The translations under genes were made by a program, and so were the position numbers. From Parascedosporium putredinis (taxonomy: Eukaryota > Ascomycota > Sordariomycetes > Microascales > Microascaceae), in NCBI GenBank assembly GCA_949357655.1, contig CASHTG010000001.1, positions 2,666,001 to 2,730,000 of the forward strand: a stretch of DNA of 64,000 nucleotides. Direction: 5' to 3'. The notes under the pieces were generated by a model that worked only from the letters and a program-made list of their open reading frames with translations, searched no databases and was not told the origin of the DNA. Positions 1-12,966 of this stretch are shown piece by piece. Each line of letters opens with the position of its first letter. The first letter of the stretch is position 1.

Positions 1-1787
1 CTTCCTGAGTGCTCAAGTAATACGGCGGTGGGGGCCATTTCGGAATTGGTTGATGGCCCATCGGGCAGGGCTTAGGCGCTGAGCTCGGAGATTTGGAAAG
101 CCGCCAGCTCAGTGAGCTATTGGGGCGGTAGGTGGGGGACACCCGAAATCATAGGGTGCTTTCTCCCCTTCATCACCTCTCAGACCTTTCTTAAGAGAAG
201 TGCACCATGGCGTCAAGAGGCTACCGAAGGGGAAAATCTAGCTGTAAAGTTTCGCACTGGTAGCAAACGCTTGAAAGGGCACCTCTAGATGACTCGCTCT
301 CCGCCTTGATGAGGGTGAACTCGGTGCATGAACCATAATACGACGAAAATGCCCACACCAGTGCACTCCCTTCAATTCAACCCGAGTGCCGGGGTTTTCC
401 TTTCTCTTGCCATTCCTTCTATCACTTCTCGTCTCCTTGGGAGGTAGAATGTGATGTGTCGCTGCAGGTCATCACCTCTCTCGGGAAAGCCGTGGCGGCC
501 TGTGAAGAGTCACAATTACTTGTCGGCGATGGCGGGCAGGGCCTATCATCCACACGGACGAAGAGCATTTTCCGAGTCTGGTTCGCCCATAGGCCCATAA
601 TAGTGTACACGAGTAACCTCAGCACAACATCCTCTAACGAGACTTTTCCACCTGACCTGGGCAGCTTGCTTGGCCGGCGTGGCGGGGAGGAGAGAAGGAT
701 GGGCTAGGGCCTGAACAGGGCTAGTCCGCTAGCGCCCATTTTTAAGGTAGGTGGCTGGCCTAGCGGTCCGCTCAGTTTGCTGATCTCCTTCTCACTTAAC
801 TGGCACGCTTCAAACATTGGGAGCTCACTCTGGAGGTGTATCCCCAGTTCCCCGGCCAAGATGAAAGGCACAGGGCAGTCGACTTCATGGAACAAAAAGC
901 GGCTTATATTCAAGGCAAGGAGAGAGCTTGCTGTAATCAGTTTCGAGAAGCAGATTCTCCTCACTAAATGATCGAGTGAAGATTCACAATCGACATTGGC
1001 TGCTAGTGACGGAGGGGACGCATGAAAGAGAGTGTAGTTGAGGTAGTTGAGGTCTATTACCCCGTCCCCGTCCCGTAGCGTTGATTGTGGGTCACCTCGT
1101 CTTATTAGCTGATTCAACAGGGAGGGTTGGGCTGTCTCAACTAGCCACATGGTCGCCTAGATTCACCCTATCGGCAACTCTCTTGCAAGGGGAGGGGTGA
1201 GGTGTTGTAATGGGATTATTTTTATCCCCTCTCCGCTCCCTCTTCCCTTCCTTATTGTTGCCTTGGAGGGGGCGGTTCTTGTTCACCCTTGATGAACGGA
1301 CTGGACAGCCCTGACGATCCCGATGTGATATGGCGAGAGGATGAGCCGGTGGATTCAAGCATTGGGCATGGAGAGATCCCAGCACGGGTCTTCCTTCCTC
1401 CTTTGGACGTGGAGTTTTAGGAACCTGCTAGTTTGGTCGTAGAGGGTAATCCATTTCTGGATTCTATCAGTCTAATCCATTGGACGCGACTGCCGATAGT
1501 ATTTGACGGGGTTGAGGCGGTTTGAGCGGTTTGAGTTGAGGGCTTAATAGTGTATAAACTGGCCAAGACCAAGGAGCTGGAAGAAGACTACCCGTATTGC
1601 TACTAACTTGAACTGGAACCAAATCCCGATCGACCTCCTCGAAAAGGGTGGGGATGGGCGGAACTGGCACAGGTGTTGATGCATTCAACCTAAGTCCAAT
1701 AATGATGAGACTGTCAATTATACACCTCACGAAGACGAGGTCACTCGTGACGTTCATGTGTGTGCATCTGTCCCTTTTGATGCGCAG

Positions 1788-1811
1788 ATTGGCAAATTGG
1801 CAAATTGGCAA
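1788..1811. repeat. Three tandem copies of an 8-bp unit (ATTGGCAA)
   Basis: The 8-mer ATTGGCAA is repeated three times without interruption. ATTGG on this strand is the reverse complement of CCAAT, so the array could offer three closely spaced CCAAT-box-like sites. A simple slippage repeat is equally possible. Confidence 0.6.
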
Positions 1812-4800
1812 GCGCTGACAAGTCCTAGTCACACCCTCTCCCTCAACAGAACTATGATGAGCACAAGCATTCCTTCGGATTGAGCGTGGGAAGCGATTGG
1901 ACCCATCCTAGATGCTCTCACCGATAGGGAACGAACTCACGGCCTTTGAGAGATCCAAGGAAGATCCTAACCGGGCGATGAGCGAAGGGGAAAGCATGAG
2001 CCACATTACGCAAACCTCGTCCGTCATCATGTTGCGACAAGATGCAAGGGCTAGCTCGAGGGGCTTCTTTGTACCAGTCTATCATCAAACGAAGTGGAGG
2101 TGGAGAGAGGTAAGCTTGAATGTCGGTTTTTTAGGAAAGGCTCTTCGATCAGCTGGGCACATTTCCAATCCGCCTCGAGTCTGTCATTCCATCCACCTAT
2201 ATCCCGCCTCTCCTTGACGGGTGAAACAAGCATCGTAACCATGGTCTCAGTTCCAACCTCAACTTCGGTCAGCCAAGAATCTAGAGGAACGGTCTCAACA
2301 ACCAGCCACTAATCTACCACGCGTAATCGCCCCCGCAAGCTCTTATCCTGTCGCGTGTGCATGAATCACCTAGACTCGGCGACAAGCCCTTGGTCCTAAC
2401 CAAGGGCAACGCTAGGTAGCTTCCTGGGGGAGACTGATCAATGATGGCGGCCCATGTCATGGGTGCCGATGACGGGCAAGATCGCATAGCTCCATCTCTG
2501 GGATGGCTTCAGAATTCAAATGTGCCGCGGAGACCATGTTTGGGTTTCATATTCCCCAGAGCCATCCCCAGAACCTTTCTCTTTTCACCAACGGGACTTG
2601 CAACAAGGATTGAGGCGACCACGCCGTCGCACCTTGCATGTATGTGCAGCCAGCCAACAAACGTATCCGGGTTCTTCTAGCAGGTATCATACCACGATTG
2701 ATGTGGGATTGTGATACCGACTTTGGCAGGCGAGGCCCAGCCGGCCTCTTCACACGAGTAAAACGATACCGAGAGGCAAGACTGCCAATATGCAAGTAGT
2801 GCCTTACACCCCCATAGGTGTGGTTGATATAGCACAATGGCATATCGCACCACCTATCCGTTGCTTCTGGGCCCTTGATTCTCTTTGGGCCTTAACCGAG
2901 GGAGCGAGTAATATATTATTACCCTGCACCGGGTTGGGGGCAGATCAATCGCCAGACTTCCCGTGTGCGGCTCGGAGAATCCTTGTTGAATGTATCAAAG
3001 AGGGGGTTGAAGAGGCGTCAATAATCGGCTCCAGCTTTGGCTTACGTGCGTCACACATCTGCCCGATCCTGAGAATTGGTTCGTTGAGTCCACGTCTCCA
3101 TGGTTGACCCCAGCTCCCCGCCCTCACCTACCGACCCTCTCTCCTTCGTCCGTCCTTGTATTCAGCGCAAGCCTGAGACTTGCGGTTTCTACACCTACTC
3201 GAGCGGCGCATCTCATTGCTCTGCGCGTACTTGATGATAATTGATCCATGGATTGATCCAATGTCTTGAAGCTGGCACCTGCGGAATTGAGTTGACTGAC
3301 CACAAAACCCTTTACACCACGAGACAACATCCATGCCCACCCACCCATCTTACCATCGTCTCATCCCGACAACAATGGATCGCATCAATCGTACATAGTT
3401 CGTACATCAATCAAATACGTACTTACATGGATGTCTGCATACGTACACACGCGCACACATATAGCTTAAAATTTTGCGTTGTCAAAAAGGGGTCGCTTCA
3501 CAGATGCTGCTCTTGCCTTGCATCAATGCAGTTTTGTGCCACCATCCTCTTCGAAGTACAAGTAATAGATTGTGCGCCAACCAGCCCCCAAAACCTCAGT
3601 CACTGATTTGATCTGATACCATTCCGAAGTTTCTCTCCCGTCCCGTCCCCACCCCCAACCCTATCCCGGCGCTCTCCCATCACAATCCTATTCGCGTCCC
3701 CCGCCACCGGATCCTCCTTTCCTCGCTTAACTGACTTACCTGTGTTATTGCCGACCTTGATTCACGAGTACCACTGGCCTCACCCTACTCACCCCCTCGG
3801 AATTTGAAAATTGGAGATGTATCAAGGTGGGCTAATTATTGAGGTGAGAGAGAGGCATTGAGATCGGGACCAAGATTGACAAATTCAGTAAGAGGGTGTG
3901 TTCTAATGCTCTAATACCGTCTTTTCGGTTCTAACCGCCCCTCGCCTGGTTCCGGACGAGCAAGGCCGGCCCTACCCTAAGAAAGGGAAAGATGTGGTTA
4001 AAATTTGGTAGATCTCCTTTCCCAACTCCAAAAACGAAGATGATGGATAAATTAAGTGGCGTGGATTCGCTGTATAGGTGGAATCGAGTTCCCATCGTGA
4101 GCAGATCGCTTCCCTCCCGCTTCACGGCTGGATGGGAGATGTCCGATCATGGGACGCGAACGTGCAGATTGAAAACCAACGCGCGTTGTTGATACTAGTA
4201 CTCATTCGCCACCCTCTCATTTCCCGCCTCACTTACTTTTTTTTTCCCACTCTGTTCATTTCTTCTTTTCTTTCTTTTTTAAAGAAAAATCTCACTATTG
4301 ACTTGCTCCTGTGCCTTTCTTTTTCCAGGTACTATCGCAACCGGGCTCTCCTCTCCTCTCCATCTCTCTCTCTCTTGCTCTCTCCCGCTTTCCCTCCACT
4401 TTTCCTAAAGGAGGGGTGGGAGGCACTTGTAACTATCATCCAGTCTGAGGTAGCAGTCGCCTGCCTTGTTCGGCCTTGGCTCAAGACGTTAGGCCCGACT
4501 CATCGCCTGCTAGGCGCACTCTATTCCCTGTGCCTTGTTGCCAAACACAATGAGGATACATACAAACTAGCATTCCTCTGCTTGCATTTGCACCTCCTTG
4601 CACACTGGGTAGCACGAGAAATGCGAGGTGCGAGTTATCCCGAAAGGATACAATGTGAGCCGAAGCCCCTTTCCGCTCCTTCAAGTCTAGAACCGATATC
4701 TGTATCTGTATGCTGTATCAATGGACTTGAGGTGTTGCCAAGGGTGGAGGCGGGCAAGGTGGCGTTGAGCGATTGGGTGGCCGGAGATTTGCGAGGGCTG

Positions 4801-7571
4801 GCACTCATACATCCAATCCATAGCTTGCCTTGAGGATTTTCTCTTGTCTTTCGTTATCGTGGGAGGGGCCTGGGTCAGTCTCAGCCCTCTCGCCCATTCC
4901 TGAAGACATCCGTAGATGCGAGAGCGGAATGGGGGAGGCTTGAGTGCCTTGGCTCCGACTCCTATAAGACACTAGCACCCAGATACTTAGACACTTGTAG
5001 ACTCGGGGTAGACAAATTCCCATCCACAATCTTAGATATTGCTCTGGTCTTTGGTCTGAGGGCCTGGACTCTCATTGCTTCTTTTCTCAAACTCCCACGA
5101 TGGCGCCCTCAATGCGCTTCTTGTTTGAATCAGCCTTCATTCTGTGTCTCTTCAATGCTTCCTGCCTTGGCCTTTTCGAACCCCTCCCCCATTTTTCTGT
5201 GTACTTTTGTTGTTTCTTTTTCTCTTTAGTGCAGTTGACATATCACGCGTGCTCAATAACAGACAAATTGATACGAGGGGTCAGAAACAACTCAGGGTTG
5301 AGGGAGTAGGTATGGGGTCATTGGTCCCTATGGTTAATGCTCGGGTCTTCCAAAGTAGAGAGCACTTGAGCACTGCGCTGAGCCCTGGACTCTCTACGCT
5401 GCATCACAATCAACATTGAATGTATTGACACTACTGGAGGACTTGAAGCCACCTGAAAGAGCACCAACGAAGCCAAGCAGGAGATTGGCCTCTTCTTTCT
5501 TTTTCGGGTATTCGTTTTTCGAGCAAGGGGTTATTATCTCTCTTCCCTGTATTGAAAGGACCCCCTCCCCTCCCCTCCTCTCTCGCTTTCGGGTTTAAGG
5601 GCTTCACGTTCCTTCTGCCACTTCGGCCACTTGTGCGACTGCATTGGTCCCACACCCAGACATGACTGGGCCAATATTCAAAGATCTGTTGGCGCTCTCC
5701 CTTCCTCTCGATGACTCCCGCAGTTTCAGATCCATGGTGTTTTTCGACCCCTGGCCATCATCACTCATACAACTGCTGTTTCCGACTTGAGCAGAAGAAG
5801 AACAGTGTGCTCGCCCGCGCCTTGGCTGCCTCCAGGCCTGTTTCTATTCTCTTCCTTCCTCATGCCCTCAACGGCGTCGCGTCTCACGGCGGCGGGAGTG
5901 AAGATTCACGTCCTGACAGGCTCGCCGAGTGCTCCCTTTGGGGCAACGGGTCCCACTCACCCCAAAATACCCCAAGCTTGGCTGCCAGCTTTTTCAGCCA
6001 CCAGCCAGCAGCGCTTGATCCGTGGTACCCGCCCACCCTGTTGTTGATCCCTTTGCTCGTCACACTACCTCCCGTATATGTAAGAGACTTGATCATGTTG
6101 AAGTGGAGCCTGCTCGAGGGGTATTATTATTCTTAGCTTGGTCTCTCTTTCCGATCACAGCCACTTTTCACATTGCTCTTTTTCCTATCCACTCTTTTCG
6201 TCACCTCTCACTTGGTTTCTTTCCTTTTAATCTTAGTTCATGCTCTTGCTCTCTCTCTGTGTGAAAACGTTACTTTTGATACCATTTATTATGATTTGAA
6301 CTAGTAGTATTAACCCATTGCTCCCTTCAGCAAAAGGTATGAGGGAGCACTCGATAAAGTGGAACCAAAATGGCTCCTTTTTCGGCATTGCTTGGGACAT
6401 GTGGATTTGGTGAGGTGAGGGGGGTTTACGGGCCGGTACTCTTGGGGCCTATAGCAGTTGATGTACGCTTCCGAGTCGAGCCATCAAGACGTCAGTGATG
6501 CATGAGGCCAATCTACTCAGCCAGCGAAGCTGAGGTTTTGTCGGAACCACCTGAACGGGCGGTGAGTGCCAAATTTGCACATGACCTGGTCGCGGGGTTT
6601 TATGCCTACTTGTACATGTAGCGCTTGGAATCAATAACTTGCAAAAGACTTCAATCGGCTGTTTATTCTACCAATGAGTCTATCCCCAACGCATTCGATA
6701 TGGGCCAGTGTCCACCAGCTCGGCTTAGGAAGGAGATGCAGCTGCCCACTTATCAATGGACTCCATCCTGGACCAATCCTCCCGAGCTGGAATCTGGAGA
6801 GTCCGATACCTGCTTCGTAGGAGCTGGGCCGTCTTTGGCGGTGACAGATACATTTTGTCCTTGGCAAAATAGAGAGCAATGCTAGTTGCTGCTTGATACC
6901 TCTTTAGCTTGGGGAAATGAGGAGCAAGAAAAAAGAAAATATAGATCCATTCGATCAAGAGAATGCTCATGCCAAAGAACCTCGGGAAGAAACCAGATAC
7001 AAAATAATAATGATAAACTGGTTTCCGTCCTTGTGTGGCCTGGCTATCGGTCACATTCTGGTTTCGCCAAGCGAGGGGGAGCGACCGACCTTTAACGCCG
7101 TGACAACCCTCGAGCATCGCATGTCGGTCACGCTCTGATTGCCGCTGTGCAAACCCGTCATGATCTACCTTTGCAGTGCTCTTATGCGCTGTCATATTGG
7201 ACGGATGTCACTACCTGGTTCCCACCGATTCTCGTGATTTGGCATTGTGAATGATTTAATTTGATTTGATTTGGCCCCTGGAATTGGGCAATCAGAGGTT
7301 CACGAAAGAAAAACATCACGCTCACCCCTTTCCGCGGTCTCTGTGACTCGCACAAGACCAACCACTTTTTCGCCATCACCAAAGCCCCTTAAGGCAAAAA
7401 AGGAGGAGGAGGTGGGAGAGAAGGAAGGGGCAAAGGGGTGACCCGAGATTCCGGAAAGGAGCACGGCGCGCAATCCAGAATTGAATTTGTTCACTACACC
7501 GACCACATCATTGATGCGCTCTTTCTCTCCCTTGGTCCCGCTTAATTTTTCTCCAGTCACTAAAAAAGTAA

Positions 7572-7626
7572 CTTGTTTTTTTTTTCTTTCTTTCTTTCTT
7601 TTTTTTTCTTTTTCTTTTTTTCTTTC
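7572..7626. repeat. Poly-pyrimidine (T-rich) tract
   Basis: Long run of T broken by single C residues in TTTC steps. It is low-complexity sequence typical of fungal intergenic DNA, and homopolymer lengths here are likely unreliable. Confidence 0.7.
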
Positions 7627-8021
7627 TCGGATCCCCTTGTCGACAAATTACGTTGGCTCCCTGTTTAACCATTGTGCCTTTGGCCTGTCTGTTTGCCGCT
7701 GTTTGCATTGCATTCATTCAACAATAACATTGTGCGTGAACCCTTGGGTCCTGCCTGAAAGATTTCCGTTCCCTTGACTGAGCCCATCCCCATCAATTCA
7801 TACCCCTTTACCTCAGTAGACATCCCGCTTCCTCGGCTGGCTCGACTGCCGAGAGCCCTTGATGGGCTTCAATTATTAAGACAGGAATCTGGGTCTACTT
7901 GTACACGAGAGGGGTGGAGGACGGAGGAGCTGAGGGTGTTACTGATAATAATAATAATACTGACCAAGACCTAAAAGGATGGCTTCCGGGCACAACTGTC
8001 TCCCGTCCCGGAACAAGCTCG

Positions 8022-8050
8022 CCAGCCCAGCCCAGCCCAGCCCAGCCTAG
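8022..8050. repeat. CCCAG pentanucleotide array
   Basis: About five to six imperfect tandem copies of CCCAG, ending in CCTAG. The same pentanucleotide occurs on the opposite strand at 42358-42380 as GGGCT units. Confidence 0.7.
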
Positions 8051-8242
8051 TCTAGCCCAGCGAGCGCGAGAGCGTCACCTCTTTCCGACTATTATTATCA
8101 TCTCGGTTCCCTGTTCCGCCCTGGGCGGAGTCAGTTGTGCGGTACCGATCGCCAGGAAAGTCTGTGCTCCGCTGGTCACCGCCACCCATGCTTTTAGAGA
8201 CAATCCCTGTCGATACCAGCGCCTTTCCTGCCGGCCCTGGAG

Positions 8243-9046
8243 TTGGCGTTATTAGGCGCTGGCCCTGGTTGGCCCGATGATGGACGCCATCAGGGATGGA
8301 AATACCGACCTCTACCCTGGTCCACGACCCACACCTCCCTCCCTCGCTCGCATGCCCTACTGCCTACCCACCTCCCCACGCAAGCCCTCCAGAGATGTCA
8401 TCCCATCGGGGCCAGCTATATTGATGCATCCCATCCCTCTCCTCCCCTCGCCTGCTGCGACTCCCGAATGCAGCCTTTTTTCATCTTCAACATCTACAAG
8501 CTCGCTCGTCACCAGCCTAGACTTCCCTGTTTCTCGGGCTTGAACAGCGTTTCACGCATCACACACACACCCACTTACACACACGCAGAGACACTTACAC
8601 GCACACACGCGTGCGCACTCATCCATCCTTCGAGCACTGATACTCATACACCCAGAGACAGACAGACGCATACATACCCCAACAGACATATACATCTTGT
8701 CTATATCCGCTGCTTCTTCAAAGAGAGCGTATATCCATTCTACCATCAGCACCATCGATTCGAGGGAGGGCAGGTTGTGAGTACGAGAGCGAACACGACG
8801 CGGCCGCGCCACTTGGAACCAAACTGCCGAATGTCGAATTCAAGGACAGCCCATCACCCCCAAACGACGAGTCTCGACGGCCTCTCTAAATTCTGTTCTG
8901 CGTGTCTTTTACAGTCGATATATCAGGATTTCGACACACAACATGGGACCAACCTGGGCAAGCTTATGATAACCACCCCTTCTAGCCGCCATCCATACAC
9001 ACCGTTTGCGCCCCTCGCCCCCTGCGCTAGCAGCCGAAGCTGCTAG
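8243..9046 (+). other. Long open frame in the GPCR 5' leader (possible uORF)
   Basis: A 267-codon ATG-initiated frame ends only 21 nt before the ATG of the GPCR gene. Its middle third is CA-repeat derived (His/Thr-rich), it shows no domain, and its composition looks like leader DNA rather than protein. CA-rich sequence lacks stop codons in most frames, which can explain the length. If it is transcribed with the GPCR it would be a large upstream ORF that should repress translation. I consider a chance frame more likely. Confidence 0.2.
8555..8620. repeat. CA-rich microsatellite-like stretch
   Basis: Interrupted ACAC/CACG dinucleotide runs lying in the probable 5' leader of the GPCR gene, about 450-510 nt before its start codon. 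Confidence 0.7.
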
Positions 9047-9067
9047 CCAGCAGGCTTTATCGAAAGC

Positions 9068-10960
9068 ATGGTCCTCGAAAACCTTTACCTATTTCTCCGC
9101 GGGAGCAATGTTGACGGCATTATCGATTCACGCCAAGACCACGGCGGAACCGATGTTCCTAGCTACCTCACGAGCGGCAATGTAACAGTCCTCAAGATCA
9201 CATCGTTGACTTGCTCGGCCGTCAGCGTTGTGTCTGCCTTGCTAGCCTTTTACTGGTTTACGCGCATGAGGAGAAGCTTCCGTCATGAGTAAGTGTTGCT
9301 GCTGTGGGAACTTTTTTCTCGCCCAAGATCGAGATATCTTCAAGTATGCGCGGCTTCTAATCCTATTTCTCCTTTCCCAGCCTCATCATGCTTCTTATTC
9401 AAAGCGACATGTTCAAAGCCCTTTGGTTCATGATATTCGCCATCGTCGACTTCATCCACGGTCCGGTCCCGAGCTCGTCGCCCTTTTGCCAAGCAAGCGG
9501 GTTTTTCTCACCATCGGCATCGAGGCTTCGGATGTCGCCGTGCTGCTTATCGCCATCCACACCGCTCTCTACATTTTCCGACCGAAGCGCGCGAACGGGG
9601 AATACGGACTGTTTCCTTATCGTCGATATGCCTACGCCGCCTTCTTTTGCTTCCCCATTCTCATGGCGAGCCTTGCGTTCCTGAACAAACCCTATGGCTA
9701 CGTTAACCTCGGGGAGCAGTGCTACTTGCCCCTCCAGCCCTCCTGGCCGCGAACCGTATTAAGCTGGGTTCCGCGCTATGTCATCTTTCTTACTATCCTC
9801 AGCATCTACCTGTGCATCTATCTTTACGTCTCGTTACTCATGCGGCGGTTCGGTCGAGCCGACCTGACACGCACCCAACAGCCCGGCGGTTTGGCGCATT
9901 TGGGCGAGCCGCAATCCGACGCGGCCCCAACAGCGCCACCGACCATCTACCAGGTCTCGCTACCCTCGTCGAGACGGGGTCCGGCTTTGAGCATAGAGAC
10001 CGCCAAAATTCGCTCTCTACGCTTAGCTCGGTCAAGTTTGACTTTGGCCGGGTGCAATACGGGACCACACCTCAGCGAGGCCCGTTCCCGATCAAGTGGA
10101 AGTGGCCAAGCGCAAACTCTGCCGTTGCCGATGCACGACCAACTCCTCATCCCGAGCATAATTTGTCGGATATAGAGTCCATCTCGCCCACCACGATTGA
10201 CCCCGAAGCCCAGCTCGTGCAGCCCATGGAGCTCGGTGCCATGCCGTCCCGCGATGACGGTAGCGGAGAGGTGTCGCCACTCTCGAACGTGGGCGCCGGG
10301 GATATCTCTGACAGCAAATCAAACACGCCAGTCACGTTTCCCCTCCGGCTGGCGTCTGCGGGAACCATCTCGCCTCCCTGCCGTGAGCGCGATTGCCCCG
10401 GTCGCTCTTCCTATAGCTCCACCACATCTTCGGCAAACCTCTTCATCGACACTGACCGTGACCTTTCTGGGATGGCAAAGACGCGGGAAAAGATACGCCA
10501 TCAACTCCGGCTCCTGTTCATCTACCCTCTCGTATACATGGTTGTGTGGCTTGTCCCCTTTATCTCGCACATCCTTACCTGGGGCGAAGACGACGACTCG
10601 ATGCCCTTTGTCGTCCTGATCCTCGGCCTCGCAAGCTTGTGTATCCAGGGTGCCGTCAATTCCATGCTCTTCTCGATCCGGGAGAAGCCGTGGAGACATG
10701 CCCGCCGAACCCGGGTTACGGGCTCAGGGACTTCGTCCTGGAAGTTCAAGGGCTCCCATCGGACGAGGCAACCGACCGTAGGCCGGACTCGCGAAGAGAT
10801 GATGGTAGATGGGCGAATCGCACGATTGCGGCTCGATTACGAAATCGCCGAGAGAAGACTCAAAAACCCGCTCAACCGACGCAGCCGCCAATGGTGGGAC
10901 TCTGTTGATCTCGAGGCGATGAGGGCGGGCACCGATGAGGAAGCCCTGATTAGGAGGTGA
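9068..10960 (+). CDS. gpr-4: Git3-type G-protein-coupled receptor (carbon-sensing GPCR)
   Basis: Seven-transmembrane receptor of the fungal Git3/Gpr1 class, which signals through a G-alpha subunit to adenylate cyclase in response to carbon sources. Exon 1 (9068-9288) encodes the N-terminus and TM1. An intron at 9289-9380 (GTAAGT...CCCAG) joins RSFRH to DLIMLL at the start of TM2. TM3 (FLTIGIEASDVAVLL), TM4 and TM5 follow. A long hydrophilic third loop of roughly 200 residues precedes the Git3_C signature with TM6 (RLLFIYPLVYMVVWLVPF) and TM7. The tail is basic with charged helices and ends at 10960. The reading frame changes twice: at the T run 9502-9506 (one T short; GFFLTIG is restored by a sixth T) and again between about 9850 and 10050. 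Both fit missing bases rather than gene decay. Family assignment is firm; orthology to Neurospora gpr-4 is inferred from the class only. Confidence 0.88.
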
Positions 10961-12081
10961 TGATGCTTCGCGCAAGGGCCGCGGCGTCGATCCCACCCCT
11001 TTCCGCTACCAACCATTCTCATCTCACCTCTCATCCCATTCTTTACCATTTTCTCTTATCCTCCTACTCTCCTCAGCATTACTTTCTTCTCCACACTTGC
11101 TTCGCCATCATTTTCTTGTTCTTTGCTCATAATACCCCTTGGATTCTCGGTTTTGCGTTTTCTTTTGTTTTCATTCATATTTTAGGCGTTTTCACGGAGC
11201 GCGTTTCTCACTCGACAAGAATCAGAGTCCAACGGTTGCTGGAGGGTGGAAAGGGTTTGCTTGCATAAAAACGAATATACACCGCACGGCGAGAAGAGCC
11301 GACAGCGCAGCCATACGGGGACACCCCCCTTCTCCCCCTTTTCTTCTTCTTTTTTCTTCATTTTCTCCCTTCCCTCTTTTTTTCTTTCTTGATTGACTAG
11401 CTCCTCTCTTTTGTCTTGGGGATACCATAGGGACGCATCAGAACGGCATTTAGGGCTCACATATGAAAGGAAAGGTCAGGAGGGGGTCGGCTTGGCGGAA
11501 GCTCGGGAGGAAGCAACGATTTTCGACTGTCAAGGGATGGCGAGCCACATTGTCGTTTAGACCTAGGAATCACTACATAGCATTGGGCAAGGGGCGTTTC
11601 GGGTCATTTTGGTTAGGTCTTGGTCTCCCGTATTCGGGAGCTGGGGAAGGCTATGCATCCCTCGGTGGAATCTTGCGACTCAAAGGCAAGCATAAAGGGC
11701 AAGGAGCAGGAAGAGCAATCATCATACTGAAGCATATATAGCATGGATGTATCAATAGCGCCTAGTAGATGAAGACGCCAGGAAACCCAGGGAAATCCCC
11801 TATCTCGATTATTTACAGGCTCATTTAAGCCTTCACCACTCTAGTCCTTCCCAGTTGTTTCCCTATCTATTGCCTCTATTTCCAAGTATATCTTTGGTAT
11901 AGAGGGTATAAATGATCCAGCTGGTGTATACATTGATGAGTCGGATGGATACGACCATTGGACTACATGCCTATACGACATGCGTAACAAATAAAGAAAA
12001 CGCCAGCAAAGTATAGGGATCTAGAAATAAAAAGAAATAAAAAGAAAAAGAGACACTCAGGTAGAACCGATGAGTGTACCC
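10961..12081. other. Convergent intergenic region, GPCR / amidotransferase 3' ends
   Basis: Lies between two converging genes. It contains CT-rich tracts at about 11,330-11,400 and AT-rich sequence with AATAAA-like signals near 11,990-12,045, consistent with two 3' UTRs. No gene is visible. Confidence 0.5.
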
Positions 12082-12966
12082 CTACTTCTCTTCCAGAAAC
12101 CGTACAAAGGCCTTTGCGATGGTGACGCCGTCATGGGCATTGGATACTCTTCTCATAGCATCGTCGTAGAGTTCGTCCGTGAAGACGCCGTCGCCATGCC
12201 TCCTCTCGAGATCTCGCGGACGATGTCCTCGGTAAATTCGGGGTGACCCTGGACGGAGAAGTAGCGGCGCGGGGCGTACATGGCCTGGACGGCGCAGATG
12301 TCGGTCGAGCCGAGGGGAACAGCGTCGGAGGGAAAGGTGCACACTTGGTCGCGATGCATCTGCTGGATATTCTACGAGGGGCGCGGAGGGGTGCGGATGG
12401 GGTCGCCTCGCGTGTGAGCGGTTTGCACTTAAAAAAACACTGGATAGATGGATGTGCACGTAGATATGTGCACGGACTCGTGGACGTTTGCAAAAGAAAC
12501 AAAAAGAAAGGGACATACCATCTTTTCCAGACCGAATATCTTTTTGCCCTCGTCAGTCAAGTCGACCTCGGTGACGGCGACCTCCCATCCGCGGTCATTC
12601 TTGGCGACGCCGGCGTCGAGGGCGCGGCCGACGATTTGGTGGCCGAAGCAGATGCCGACGACGCGGACGCGGCGCGAGTCGAGAGCTTTGCGAGTGTAGT
12701 CTGTGAGGGCGAGAATCCACTCGTCGTCGAGGTAGGCCGAGTGCTTGGAGCCGGTGATGAGGATGGCGTCGACGTCGTCGAGGGCGGGGTAGGCGGCGGG
12801 TCGTCGACGACGTGGTGGCGGGAGATGGCGAAGCGGGAGGCGACGGGGTCCGGGTGGGTGGCGGAGGCGAGGAGGGATGTGAAGAGGCCGGTGTAGTGGC
12901 CGTAGCGGGCGACGGTCTTGGGTTGGGGGTGTCGGCTTCGAGGATGGCGAGGCGGATGGGGGCCAT
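12082..12966 (-). CDS. Class I glutamine amidotransferase-like protein
   Basis: Stand-alone class I glutamine amidotransferase (GMP-synthase-like; the same broad group as yeast YLR126C), predicted cytosolic. The start is the ATG at 12966 (MAPIRLAILEADTP). The nucleophile elbow is visible as GICFGHQIVGRAL (catalytic Cys) near 12,650, preceded by ILITGSKHSAYLDDEW; the second catalytic segment is SVQGHPEF (His, Glu) near 12,240. An intron at 12518-12372 (GTATGT...CGTAG) falls in phase 0 just before NIQQMHRDQV. The C-terminus is AFVRFLEEK with stop at 12082. The frame changes near 12,925, 12,800 and 12,205; each is repaired by a missing base (for example REILERRHGDG near 12,205). The substrate is unknown: such proteins may be glutaminases or inactive relatives. 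Divergently arranged with PPX1. Confidence 0.85.

Larger units (their letters stand above)
1..9067. other. Gene-poor region upstream of the GPCR gene
   Basis: No reading frame here is recognisable as a protein family. The longest open stretches (for example a 251-codon frame at 4078-4833 and a 148-codon frame at 704-1150 on the minus strand) have no recognisable motif and are partly low-complexity CT-rich sequence. The second half carries pyrimidine-rich tracts (about 4230-4400 and 7572-7626), a pentanucleotide array and a CA-rich stretch, as is common in long fungal promoters and 5' leaders. It may hold regulatory DNA, a long leader or non-coding transcripts of the GPCR gene, but the sequence alone cannot show this. 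Confidence 0.6.

Noticed and set aside
704..1150. 148-codon open frame on the minus strand
   Set aside because: No recognisable motif, poor codon bias, and no neighbouring exon that extends it.
4078..4833. 251-codon open frame on the plus strand
   Set aside because: No domain, and much of it is CT-rich low-complexity DNA translating to Ser/Leu/Phe runs. No splice or codon-bias support.
5100..5309. 69-codon frame with a signal-peptide-like start and good start context
   Set aside because: The remainder is hydrophobic T-rich sequence with no stable mature domain; likely chance.
9068..10960. GPCR as a pseudogene
   Set aside because: The frame changes are short of bases (one at a T run) and all seven membrane spans are preserved, so a sequencing cause is more likely.
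12243..12896. 217-codon plus-strand frame
   Set aside because: It is the antisense shadow of the amidotransferase gene; its composition (Gly/Val/Asp-rich) is typical of GC-rich antisense frames.
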